Notes under the pieces: generated by a model
Seen by the model: only the letters and a program-made list of their open reading frames with translations
The model's database searches: none
Told to the model about the DNA's origin: nothing
Assembly (NCBI GenBank): GCA_044463125.1
Contig: JBIQMS010000007.1
Location: 62,001 to 126,000 of the forward strand
Reading direction: 5' to 3'
Length of the DNA stretch: 64,000 nt
Source of the DNA: CAYMZZ01 sp044463125
GTDB lineage: Bacteria > Bacteroidota > Bacteroidia > Chitinophagales > Chitinophagaceae
Made by a program: the position numbers and the translations under genes
In this document: positions 9,349 to 17,601 of the stretch, in pieces
Layout of the letters: every line of letters begins with the position of its first letter
Numbering within the stretch: the first letter of the stretch is position 1

Positions 9349-11166
9349 CTATTGATGGTCGTACAAATCGCCCTGCGAAGAAAGTATCTCGCGATATTTG
9401 TTGAATACTTTCGTCTTGGATAGAAATCCAACGAAGCGCTTCTCCTGATCCAGTACAGGCAGGTACCAACTCTGGCTAATGTCGAAACTGGTCATTACCG
9501 AATGCATGTCCTGATCGAGCTGCAGTATGGCTGCGGGCTTCTTTACCATGGTTCGCAGCGGAACGATATCGAATCTTTCGGGTTGAAAGAGCAGTTGCTT
9601 AATGTCGTTTAGCTCAATTATCCCGGCAAATTTTCCCTTGTTGTCGGTTACGGCAAAAATGTTTTTTTCACTTTTCTTAACCAGTTCCACCAGGTCGCGC
9701 AGTTTTTTGTCGATGGGGATGGTTTCATAGCGATCCTGTATCAGGTCTTCGAGCTGCATGGCCGTGAGAATATTTTTTTCCTTCTGATGGGTAAAGATTT
9801 CGCCGCCCATGGCGAGCTTTTTGGTTTCCATGCTGTAGGGCTCATAACTCTTCACAATAAAAAAGGAAATGGAAGAAGTGAGCATGAGCGGAATAAAGAG
9901 TTCGTAGCCATTGGTGATTTCCGCAATAAGAAAGATAGCGGAGAGTGGACAGTACATTACTCCGCTGAGTACGCCAGCCATTCCTACCAGGCTAAAATTG
10001 CCCTCATTGATCTTGATCCAGCCGGTATTATTGAGTAGTTTCGAAAACCAGAAACCGAGGTAGGAACCCGTAAACAGGGAAGGGGCGAAATTACCACCAT
10101 TGCCCCCGCTGCCAATGGTGATGGCAGCGGCAATGGGTTTGAATAAAACAATCAATCCCGCAAAGATGACCAGCGCCCATTGCTCTTCGAAAAAGGAAAA
10201 CAGCGTGCTGCGGTCGTTGATGATCCCTTCGTTGTTGCCATTCGCCACCATTTTTATGCTATCGTACCCTTCGCCAAATAGCGGGCTAAACACAAAGTAG
10301 AGGGCCATCAGCATAAAGCCGCCGGCGATGGCTTTGGTAAATCCATTGGCCTTCCAGTGATGCAGTTTTCCTTCCACCCGCTTAAAAATGCGCGCATAGT
10401 AGAGTGATATAAATCCCGCCAGCACACCCAGCAGAATATAGAAGGGTACGTTGTAATAATCGAAATTCTCCTTCAACACAAAATTGAAGAGGGCCGATTC
10501 CTTCAGAATGATCTTGGAGCAAAGCGCGCCTACCACTGAGGAAATAATAAGGGGAATAAAATAACTCACCACCACCGCTTCGGTAAGCAGTACTTCAATG
10601 GCGAAGATGACGCCGGCAATGGGCGCATTGAATACCGCAGCAATGCCGGCAGCGGCACCACAGCCAATCAGCAGCGATCGTTCCCGGTAATTGAGCTCGC
10701 TGATGCGGGCCGTATTGCTGCCAATGGCCGATCCGGTGGCCACAATGGGGGCCTCCAAACCTGCAGATCCACCCAGCCCCACAGTAAGCGAACTGGTGAT
10801 TACGTGCTGGTAGGTATGGCGAAGGGGAATGAATGAAGAGCGTCGCGCGATCGACTTCAAAACCATCGCGATACCCTTTTCAATATAATTCCCGAAAAAA
10901 TAGCGAACGATGATGGCGGTAGCCAATAAACCCAACAGCGGAAAAGCCAGATAGGCAAAGCGGCTAACCGGCATTTCGGTGATGGTGACCTGCAGGTAAT
11001 GCACCAGGCTTTTCAGCAAAACGGCCACCAGACCACTCACCAGCCCCGCAAGGGTAGCGATAAGCATGATATACTGCACCCGCGTGATCTTGGTACGCAA
11101 ATACAGTATGATGTATTGATAAACCTGTTTTACCGGGCGCATGCTGTGCGGCAGAATTTTACGCAT
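9349..11166 (-). CDS. ClC family chloride channel/transporter with CBS domains
   Basis: A multi-span ClC protein for Cl- (or Cl-/H+ exchange). Selectivity-filter motifs are visible: GSAGLEAP at residues 133-140 (Glu138 at the gating position) and GSGGNGGNFAPSLF further on. After about ten membrane helices the last 150 residues form a CBS pair (YETIPIDKKLRDLVEL, KFAGIIELNDI, ILQLDQDMHSVMTSF), expected to bind nucleotides and regulate transport. The length of 605 residues fits the CBS-containing class. Whether it is a channel or an exchanger cannot be decided from sequence alone. Confidence 0.93.
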   Translation of the reverse strand: MRKILPHSMRPVKQVYQYIILYLRTKITRVQYIMLIATLAGLVSGLVAVLLKSLVHYLQVTITEMPVSRFAYLAFPLLGLLATAIIVRYFFGNYIEKGIAMVLKSIARRSSFIPLRHTYQHVITSSLTVGLGGSAGLEAPIVATGSAIGSNTARISELNYRERSLLIGCGAAAGIAAVFNAPIAGVIFAIEVLLTEAVVVSYFIPLIISSVVGALCSKIILKESALFNFVLKENFDYYNVPFYILLGVLAGFISLYYARIFKRVEGKLHHWKANGFTKAIAGGFMLMALYFVFSPLFGEGYDSIKMVANGNNEGIINDRSTLFSFFEEQWALVIFAGLIVLFKPIAAAITIGSGGNGGNFAPSLFTGSYLGFWFSKLLNNTGWIKINEGNFSLVGMAGVLSGVMYCPLSAIFLIAEITNGYELFIPLMLTSSISFFIVKSYEPYSMETKKLAMGGEIFTHQKEKNILTAMQLEDLIQDRYETIPIDKKLRDLVELVKKSEKNIFAVTDNKGKFAGIIELNDIKQLLFQPERFDIVPLRTMVKKPAAILQLDQDMHSVMTSFDISQSWYLPVLDQEKRFVGFLSKTKVFNKYREILSSQGDLYDHQ

Positions 11167-11264
11167 TAAACACCATTCTGATCAGAGGCTGCGGAAGAAC
11201 GGTATTGTCAATTTGAACGCTGTGCATTAGATTCACGCGCAAACTTATAAAAATTAGCACCAAG

Positions 11265-12749
11265 ATGCCCCATCACAGCCTTTTAATTCCCAATACCAAT
11301 ATCGCCGCCGAAAACCTGCTTCCCATCGCATTTGCCACATTTCAGGAATTGCAGTGGAAGGTGAAGTTCGCCGGCGACGAATTGATGATCGGCTATACAC
11401 CCCGAAGCTGGAAAAAGTATGAGCATGAAATAAAGGTGGAGCTAAAAGACGGGCAACTGGAAGTGACAAGCACATCCATTCACGGTGGCGCATTTGATAT
11501 TTACAAAGTCAATAAGAAACATACTGAAGAATTCCAGCAGGCATTTGAACGACAGGCCGCTCTGGCCGATGAAGGGAAGCTGGATGAATGGCGGCAGGCC
11601 ATGCAACGCAGCAATGAAGAAACAGTGGCCGAGCAAAACGCTATGAAAAATGTGTTGAACCCCCACAATGCCAAACCAGTTGTTGCTATAGCCATTTTGG
11701 CCATTAATGCCTTGCTCTTTATTGCCATGGTGGCTTCCGGCGTTCCGCTGATGGAGCCTGGGGCCGATGCCATATTCAAATGGGGAGGTAATTATGGTCC
11801 CGCCACGGTCGCTGGGGAACCCTGGCGTCTGCTCACCAGTATCTTCATTCATATCGGCGTCATTCATATTTTATTCAATAGTTATGCACTTTACATAGTA
11901 TCGGTGACTTTGGAACCCATGTTGGGTAAGCTGCGCTTTTTAGCCGCCTATTTGTGTACAGGAGTGTTGGCCAGCATGGCCAGTGTATGGTGGCATGCCG
12001 ATGAACCCCTGGTGAGCGCCGGTGCATCGGGCGCCATATTCGGTTTGTTTGGGGTGATTTTGGCCTTACTTAGTACCAAGCTGATTCCCAAAGAAGCAAG
12101 GACCAGCCTGTTTCAGGGCATTGGTGTCTTTGTGCTTTACAATCTTCTTTATGGACTCAAGAGCAAGGGCGTGGATAATGCCGCACATATTGGTGGTTTG
12201 CTTGCCGGTCTTGCGATCGGGTACCTCTATTATTTTCAACTGAAAAAGGAAACCAGCGAAGAGGCGCCTCCGGAGGATGGGCAAAGAAAAGTTTCACCGG
12301 CCATCGCCATAGGCCTGTTGCTGTTAACAGCATCACTTGTTTGGGCATCCTCCAATACCAATATCCTGAGCAGTAAAATGGTTCAGACCGATGAGTACAA
12401 TGCGAAAGTGCAGCATTTTTCAAGTCTTGAAACCCTGGCCCTGGAAGCCTATCAATACGACAATAGCCAGCCAGAAGCCGAATACCTGAAGGGCTTGGAA
12501 GAAACAGTGCTGAACAACTGGCTGGAATGTGTGAATCTGATGCAGGAAGCGTCTGGCCTTCGTCTCAATAGCAAACAAAAGCAAATTACCGGCTTGTTAC
12601 AAAAATATGCTTCAGAGCGGGTAGATGAAGCCCGGCTCATGATCAGGATACTGCGGGAAGACAGTGATCAGTACACGGAAGAGCTGAATGCCAAAAGAAA
12701 GCAAATAAATCTCTCGATTGAAGAAATTGAAAGCGCCGTGAAGCAATAA
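11265..12749 (+). CDS. Rhomboid family intramembrane serine protease with long soluble arms
   Basis: The catalytic serine is in GASGAIFGLFG (Ser255) and the histidine in NAAHIGGLLAG (His308). HIGVIHILFNSYAL is the conserved second-helix motif. The first ~140 residues are a soluble domain and residues ~350-494 form a second soluble, helical tail after an extra membrane helix. At 494 residues the protein is about twice the minimal rhomboid. The enzyme should cut transmembrane substrates; its substrate is unknown. The start ATG 11265 follows a 98-bp gap shared with the divergent ClC gene. It converges on kdsB with 10 bp between the stops. Confidence 0.9.
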   Translation: MPHHSLLIPNTNIAAENLLPIAFATFQELQWKVKFAGDELMIGYTPRSWKKYEHEIKVELKDGQLEVTSTSIHGGAFDIYKVNKKHTEEFQQAFERQAALADEGKLDEWRQAMQRSNEETVAEQNAMKNVLNPHNAKPVVAIAILAINALLFIAMVASGVPLMEPGADAIFKWGGNYGPATVAGEPWRLLTSIFIHIGVIHILFNSYALYIVSVTLEPMLGKLRFLAAYLCTGVLASMASVWWHADEPLVSAGASGAIFGLFGVILALLSTKLIPKEARTSLFQGIGVFVLYNLLYGLKSKGVDNAAHIGGLLAGLAIGYLYYFQLKKETSEEAPPEDGQRKVSPAIAIGLLLLTASLVWASSNTNILSSKMVQTDEYNAKVQHFSSLETLALEAYQYDNSQPEAEYLKGLEETVLNNWLECVNLMQEASGLRLNSKQKQITGLLQKYASERVDEARLMIRILREDSDQYTEELNAKRKQINLSIEEIESAVKQ

Positions 12750-12759
12750 GAAATGTAGT

Positions 12760-13479
12760 TTACAACAACTGCTTCGCTCTTTCGAGATCATCCGGCGTAT
12801 CGATGGCCACGGATTCAAAATCTACCTTTGCCATCCGGATAGGGACTCCATGGTAGAGATAGCGTAATTGCTCCAGCTTTTCCCATTTTTCGTGGGGGGC
12901 CGGCGGCCATTGGGTAAACTCCAGCAGGGTTGGTTTGCGGAATCCATATACGCCTATATGCAGGAAATATTCAGGCCCTGCCTCTTCGCTGGCCGCAAAG
13001 GGAATAGGGCTCCGGCTGAAATACATGGCATCGTTCCGTTGGTTCACAACCACTTTCACGCAACTGCTCTTATGCAGTTCCTCCCTATCGCGTATCGGCC
13101 GCATGAGTGAGCCAACTTTTACGGCAGGATCTTCAAACAGCGCTACCAGTTTTTCCAAAGGTTCTTTCTTTATGAAAGGCTCATCACCCTGTACATTGAT
13201 CACCACGTCCACGTCCATATCCGCAATTGCTTCGGCTATACGGTCGCTGCCGCTCTCGTGATTGGCCCGGCTCATGATTGCCTGGCCCCCATTTTGCTGA
13301 ATTTCGCTGAGGATAATACGGCTATCGGTTACCACATACACTTCTGCAAACAGACCGGTAGCTTTTACGGCATCATAGGTATGGCGGATAACCGGCTTAT
13401 CGCCCAGCATCTGCATAAGCTTGGCAGGAAATCGGGTGGCGGCATAGCGCGCCGGTATTACGGCAATGATTTTCGACAT
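12760..13479 (-). CDS. kdsB: 3-deoxy-manno-octulosonate cytidylyltransferase (CMP-KDO synthetase)
   Basis: This enzyme activates KDO with CTP for lipid A/inner-core lipopolysaccharide synthesis in the cytoplasm. The N-terminal nucleotide-binding motif IPARYAATRFPAK and the later NVQGDEPFI are characteristic, as are the HIGVYGFRK and IDTPDDLERA segments. At 239 residues it is close to the usual ~250. Its presence shows a Gram-negative envelope with KDO-type LPS. It appears to be a single gene; the hydroxylase gene upstream on the same strand starts a separate unit about 95 bp away. Confidence 0.95.
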   Translation of the reverse strand: MSKIIAVIPARYAATRFPAKLMQMLGDKPVIRHTYDAVKATGLFAEVYVVTDSRIILSEIQQNGGQAIMSRANHESGSDRIAEAIADMDVDVVINVQGDEPFIKKEPLEKLVALFEDPAVKVGSLMRPIRDREELHKSSCVKVVVNQRNDAMYFSRSPIPFAASEEAGPEYFLHIGVYGFRKPTLLEFTQWPPAPHEKWEKLEQLRYLYHGVPIRMAKVDFESVAIDTPDDLERAKQLL

Positions 13480-13573
13480 CGGTAAATATTCAGATTGAAG
13501 TTTCGGCTGCTCCTCTATAGCTTAACAGCAGAATATGACGCGAATTTCGGATAGCCTGCGCAGAATGCCAGCA

Positions 13574-14395
13574 TTATTCAAGGGGCTGAAAGGGTTTTTT
13601 CAGCAAAGCCACAAAGTCCTCATCCTTTTCGGCCGGATAGTAGCGATCGAGCCCATAGCGGATGGCAGAGGGATCCAGCTTCCGGAAAGTACCAAAGAGC
13701 CGGTCCCAGATAGAAAATACTGCGCCATAATTGCTATCGGTATAAGGCTGCCGCCAGTGATGATGCACTTTGTGCATATTGGGCGATATCAGAATAAAAC
13801 TCAGTGCCCGGTCTACCTTGCGGGGCAGGCTGATATTGGCATGCGTGAATGCTGTGGCAAAAACTACCAGGGTCTGGTAAATCATGACGCCGTACATGGG
13901 CGCGCCGGAAACGAAGATCAGCATCAGGAAAAAAATACCCCGGAGCAGGCTGTCGCCCGGGTGGTGCCGCAGGCCGGTGGTTACGTCCACTTTAGTATCG
14001 CTATGATGTATCAAATGAAAACGCCAGAGCAGACGGCTCTTATGCATCACATAATGCACCCACCAACTGCTGAAGTCGAGCGCCAGCACCGAAACGAGAA
14101 TAGTAATACCAATGCCGGCTCCGGTCCAGTAAACCAGACCGAATTGCTGTGTACGACACCAGTCAGACAGTAACACAATCAACACTGCGAGCAGGGTATG
14201 AATAATGAGATGAATAACCGTGAATCCGAAGTTGACCAGGGCATGATTGAGCTTGCGCGATTTGTAGCGTAGCCGAAACAGGGGGATGGCGCCTTCCAGC
14301 ACCCAGAAAAACAGGAGCCCACCGACCAGGATAGCCATGCGCTCCAGCGGCCGCGATTCAAGCGAATTGAAATAGGAAATAATGCGTTCCCACAT
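13574..14395 (-). CDS. Fatty acid hydroxylase / sterol desaturase superfamily protein
   Basis: An integral membrane di-iron oxygenase-type protein. The histidine clusters needed for metal binding are present: HYVMHKSRLLWRFHLIHHSD, then HANISLPRK and NMHKVHHHW. Several hydrophobic helices surround them. The length of 273 residues is typical. The natural substrate (a lipid or carotenoid) cannot be told from sequence. DUF2007 lies 19 bp upstream on the same strand, suggesting one transcript. Confidence 0.88.
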   Translation of the reverse strand: MWERIISYFNSLESRPLERMAILVGGLLFFWVLEGAIPLFRLRYKSRKLNHALVNFGFTVIHLIIHTLLAVLIVLLSDWCRTQQFGLVYWTGAGIGITILVSVLALDFSSWWVHYVMHKSRLLWRFHLIHHSDTKVDVTTGLRHHPGDSLLRGIFFLMLIFVSGAPMYGVMIYQTLVVFATAFTHANISLPRKVDRALSFILISPNMHKVHHHWRQPYTDSNYGAVFSIWDRLFGTFRKLDPSAIRYGLDRYYPAEKDEDFVALLKKPFQPLE

Positions 14396-14414
14396 AAAAA
14401 ATCAGTAACTCAAT

Positions 14415-14639
14415 TTACTGATTTTCTCCTTCTTTATTTTCCAAAGTTTCGATGGCCCTCTCAAACTGGCTCTCGGCCACCATCAGTTTTATACCGCCGA
14501 TGGCATTGGAAAGTAAGGGATCAATGGTAACGGTGTACTCATCCTGCAGAAAACAATTGATATCATGCTCCTGCAACCGACCCATAGCGATATGGGCGTC
14601 GATGTAGCTGTCGAAACGGGCGAGGAGGAGGAAGTGCAT
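14415..14639 (-). CDS. DUF2007 family small protein
   Basis: A 74-residue protein with the DUF2007 pattern: an N-terminal strand and helix (FLLLARFDSYIDAHIAMGRL), then INCFLQDEYT and GGIKLMVAESQFERAIETL. The fold is related to PII-like signalling modules and has been called a putative signal-transducing protein; a function is not known. It is the first gene of a likely two-gene unit with the membrane hydroxylase. Confidence 0.85.
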   Translation of the reverse strand: MHFLLLARFDSYIDAHIAMGRLQEHDINCFLQDEYTVTIDPLLSNAIGGIKLMVAESQFERAIETLENKEGENQ

Positions 14640-14645
14640 GAGGAG

Positions 14646-14853
14646 TATTACGTTGTACGTTTTACGTTGTACGTTTTTTGGGTGTTTAAAGTTGAGGGTT
14701 TAAGGTTTAAGGTAATGTGATTAAGGAGATTGCAGAAAATTGGAGGATATCATCTTTCTCAACATTTACACTTCATTCCATACTCAACTTTAAACCTTAA
14801 ACTCTAAACCCTAAACCCAAAAATACGTACTACGTAAAACGTATAACGTAATA
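14646..14853. repeat. Composite inverted repeat of ACGTNNN and GTTTARR heptamers
   Basis: The left arm is ACGTTGT/ACGTTTT heptamers (14648-14680) followed by GTTTAAG/GTTTAAA-type heptamers (to about 14713). A spacer of about 75 bp follows. The right arm is the complement, TTTAAACC-type then ACGTACT/ACGTAAA/ACGTAT units (14787-14853). The arms face each other, so the transcript would fold into a long hairpin downstream of dnaN. Confidence 0.85.
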
Positions 14854-14860
14854 CTTCTCA

Positions 14861-15976
14861 TCACTGATTCAACATCAGCGGCATCACCAGCATCAACAAG
14901 TCTTCGTTCTCGTCCTGTTCGGAAGGTTTAATAAGTCCTGCTTTGGCGGCGGTACTGAGTTCCAGGTTTACTTCGTCGCTATCAGCGGCGTTGAGCATTT
15001 CAATGAGGAATTTGGCGTTGAAGGCAATCACCAGGTCTTCGCCATTATACTGGCACTTCATACGCTCGTTGCCTTCGAAGCTGAAGTCGATGTCCTGCGC
15101 GGTCAGTTGCAGTTCGCTGCCACTGATGTTGAGGGCCACCTGGTTGGTGCTTTTGTTACTGAAAATGCTCACGCGGCGCAGGGCACTCTGGAAGTCGCTC
15201 TTGCTCACCGTGAGGCGATAGGGATTGTCGGCGGGAATAACCACCCGGTAGTCGGGGAATCGCGCATCGATGAGGCGGCAGCTCATTTGCGTGGTTCCAT
15301 GCTTTACAAACAGGTGGTTGCTATTATAGCTGAGGGTTAGTTCATCTTCACTCACCGGAATGGCGCCTTTCAGCAGCGTGAGGGGCTTCCGGGGTACGAT
15401 AAAAGTATCGGCCTTGGGAGCGCTTACATCCGTGCGGCGGTAGCGTACCAGGCGATGGGCATCCGTAGCCACAAACTGAATGCCTTTCTTATCCAGCTCA
15501 AAGAAAACGCCGGTCATGGCAGGACGCAGGTCATCGTTGCTGGTGGCAAAAAGCGTTTTGTTGATGGCGGTAACCAGGGCGGCAGCGCTGATAGTGAAAG
15601 AGCTGGTATCGTCGGCCGCCGGCTCCTTGGGGAAATTGTCAGGATTTTCACCCATCACCTTATACTTACCGTTGTCGCTGGTAATCTCCACCCCATAATT
15701 TTTGTCGATGGTGAAAGTCAGCGGCTGGTCGGGGATATTTTTCAGGGAATCCATCAGGATGCGGGCGGGAATACAAACGCGACCCGTTTCACGGGCTTCA
15801 ATTTCCAGTTGCACACGCATCACGGTTTCCAGGTCGGTGGCTACCACGGTCAGCTTGTTCTTGTCCACTTCAAACAGAAAATCTTCCAGGATCGGCAGCA
15901 CGGTATTGGCGCTGATGACGCCGGAAATATGCTGCAATTGTTTAAGCAAAGAGGAAGAAGATACAATAAACTTCAT
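14861..15976 (-). CDS. dnaN: DNA polymerase III subunit beta (sliding clamp)
   Basis: The ring-shaped processivity clamp of the replicative polymerase. The start MKFIVSSSSLLKQLQHISGVI and segments such as ATDLETVMRVQLE, ATDAHRLVRYR and FNAKFLIEMLNA are typical of its three repeated domains. The end LVMPLMLNQ matches the canonical clamp C-terminus (PMRL-type). At 371 residues the length is normal. No dnaA or origin features are near it, as is common in Bacteroidota. The promoter is expected in the 303-bp divergent gap with recX. Confidence 0.97.
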   Translation of the reverse strand: MKFIVSSSSLLKQLQHISGVISANTVLPILEDFLFEVDKNKLTVVATDLETVMRVQLEIEARETGRVCIPARILMDSLKNIPDQPLTFTIDKNYGVEITSDNGKYKVMGENPDNFPKEPAADDTSSFTISAAALVTAINKTLFATSNDDLRPAMTGVFFELDKKGIQFVATDAHRLVRYRRTDVSAPKADTFIVPRKPLTLLKGAIPVSEDELTLSYNSNHLFVKHGTTQMSCRLIDARFPDYRVVIPADNPYRLTVSKSDFQSALRRVSIFSNKSTNQVALNISGSELQLTAQDIDFSFEGNERMKCQYNGEDLVIAFNAKFLIEMLNAADSDEVNLELSTAAKAGLIKPSEQDENEDLLMLVMPLMLNQ

Positions 15977-16129
15977 CGCGTTTTTTGGTTTGTGGCGAAA
16001 CTACAGATTTTCCGATTACTAAGGCAATTTTTCGTTCTCCAACCGGTGCCATGCGCCGGTTGGAGGCAATTGCAGCAGCCTGGCGTTGCGGGGCCGTTGC
16101 CTGGCCGTGCTGAGTTCGTCCGGCCCTTT

Positions 16130-16187
16130 GCGTTCGTTGCGACTTCTTTGTCCCGCTTTGGCGGGACAAAGAAGTCGCAACGAACGC
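16130..16187. repeat. Perfect 27-bp-arm hairpin (family D) in dnaN-recX gap
   Basis: Arms 16130-16156 and 16161-16187 are perfectly complementary with a 4-nt loop TTTG. The arm contains CGTTCGTTGCGACTTC and ends TCCCGC. It is not followed by a T-run and sits between divergent genes, so it is not a plain terminator. Confidence 0.85.
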
Positions 16188-16212
16188 CACGATAGCGCGA
16201 AAGAACAAACAA

Positions 16213-16263
16213 CATACGTACTACGTAGTACGTACTCACGATTCACGCCTCACGCCTCACGAT
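16213..16263 (-). repeat. ACGTNNN plus CGTGARN arrays between divergent genes
   Basis: ACGTACT/ACGTAGT units (16214-16237) run into CACG-type units, the complement of CGTGARN (to 16263). This is the only family A array in the window that does not lie downstream of a gene. It ends 16 bp before the recX start. Together with the hairpin at 16130 it fills most of the 303-bp gap. Confidence 0.75.
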
Positions 16264-16279
16264 TCGCTACCTTTGCCCC

Positions 16280-16771
16280 ATGCCCTCTTTCTCCAAAAAC
16301 CTCACTCCCGCGCAGGCTTTGCAAAAGCTGAAACATTACTGCGCTTACCAGGAGCGATGCCATAGCGAAGTGCGGGAGAAATTGTTTTCGCTGGGCGTTT
16401 GGAAAAAGGATCACGACGCCATTATCGCCACACTCATCGAAGAAAATTACCTGAATGAAGAACGCTTTGCCATTGCTTATGCCGGTGGTCGCTATCGTAT
16501 GAAGCAATGGGGCCGAAACCGGATTAAGTATGAACTGAAGCAAAAACAGGTGAGTGATTATTGCATCCGAAAGGCATTGAAACAAATTGAGGAAGAGGAA
16601 TATCAGCAAACATTACAACAACTGGCCGAATCAAAATACGCGGCATTGAAAAGTGAGCAATACCTGGTAAGAAAGAAAAAGACGCAGGACTACCTGGTTC
16701 AAAAAGGCTATGAATATGAGCTTGTGTTGCCCTGCGTGGAAAAATTATCGGAAAAGAAAAAAAAGAATTGA
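16280..16771 (+). CDS. recX: Regulatory protein RecX
   Basis: A small helical protein that binds RecA filaments and limits recombinase activity. The three-helix repeats are visible: ALQKLKHYCAYQERCHSEV, IIATLIEENYLNEERFAIAYAGGRYRMKQWGRNRIKYEL and the C-terminal YLVQKGYEYELV. The GRYRMKQWG segment is typical. The length is 163 residues. Its TGA overlaps the ATG of the following amidase by one base (TGATG), so translation of the two may be coupled. No recA is in the window. Confidence 0.92.
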   Translation: MPSFSKNLTPAQALQKLKHYCAYQERCHSEVREKLFSLGVWKKDHDAIIATLIEENYLNEERFAIAYAGGRYRMKQWGRNRIKYELKQKQVSDYCIRKALKQIEEEEYQQTLQQLAESKYAALKSEQYLVRKKKTQDYLVQKGYEYELVLPCVEKLSEKKKKN

Positions 16772-17601
16772 TGTCATCCCTAACAATCAGCCTGCTGCAA
16801 AGCCCATTAAGCTGGGAAGATAAAGCCACCAACCTGGCCCGCTTCGCCCAAAAAATGGTGGCTTTGCCGGCAAATACCCAATTAGTGATTCTTCCGGAAA
16901 TGTTCAACACGGGCTTCAGCATGCGGCCCGAAGCGTTGGCCGAAAGCATGGATGGCACTACCGTGCAATGGATGAAAGATATGGCCCGTAAACGGCGGAT
17001 CATACTCACCGGCAGCCTGATCATTGAAGAGGGAACCAACGCGGAAGGAAAGCCTGCCTATTTCAACCGGCTGCTTTGGGTGTTGCCCAATGGACAGACG
17101 GGTCATTATGACAAAAGACATCGCTTTGCTTATGGGGGCGAAGACCAACACTTTGAAGCCGGCAACAGGCGGTTCATAGCATCGGTAAACGGCTGGAAAG
17201 TGAACCTCCTTATTTGCTACGATCTTCGCTTTCCGGTTTGGGCGCGCCAATCACCGCATCAGCAGGGACCCGACTCGGAATATGATCTCCTGATATATGT
17301 GGCCAACTGGCCCGAAAGAAGAAGCCACGCCTGGCGCACTCTGCTACAGGCACGTGCTATCGAAAATCAATGCTATGTGGCGGGAGTAAATCGTATTGGA
17401 GAAGATGGACAGGGCATCAACCACTGTGGCGATACCATGCTGATTGATCCTCTTGGTGAGGTAATAGCCGATGCAGGCGATAGAGAGCAGGACCTGACCA
17501 TCACGCTCGAAAAAGAAAAGCTGACCGAGATCCGGCAGAAATTTCCATTCTGGAAAGATGCGGATCCCTTTTTGTTGCTGCCCGATACGCCTCAGGGTTG
17601 A
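16771..17601 (+). CDS. Nitrilase-superfamily omega-amidase
   Basis: A carbon-nitrogen hydrolase. The Glu-Lys-Cys triad is visible: Glu43 in LPEMFNTGF, Lys115 in YDKRHRFAYGGE, and Cys149 in LICYDLRFPVW. These motifs and the 276-residue length fit the YafV/omega-amidase branch, which deaminates alpha-keto acid amides such as ketoglutaramate and hydroxyglutarate amides. ATG 16771 is chosen over TTG 16768 because it gives the normal N-terminus and couples to the recX stop. It converges with the S41 gene, and the two stops overlap by 10 bp. Confidence 0.9.
   Translation: MSSLTISLLQSPLSWEDKATNLARFAQKMVALPANTQLVILPEMFNTGFSMRPEALAESMDGTTVQWMKDMARKRRIILTGSLIIEEGTNAEGKPAYFNRLLWVLPNGQTGHYDKRHRFAYGGEDQHFEAGNRRFIASVNGWKVNLLICYDLRFPVWARQSPHQQGPDSEYDLLIYVANWPERRSHAWRTLLQARAIENQCYVAGVNRIGEDGQGINHCGDTMLIDPLGEVIADAGDREQDLTITLEKEKLTEIRQKFPFWKDADPFLLLPDTPQG

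Noticed and set aside
15455..16195. 246-codon ORF antisense to dnaN
   Set aside because: Its frame covers the sliding clamp gene and ends in the hairpin at 16130; no domain seen.
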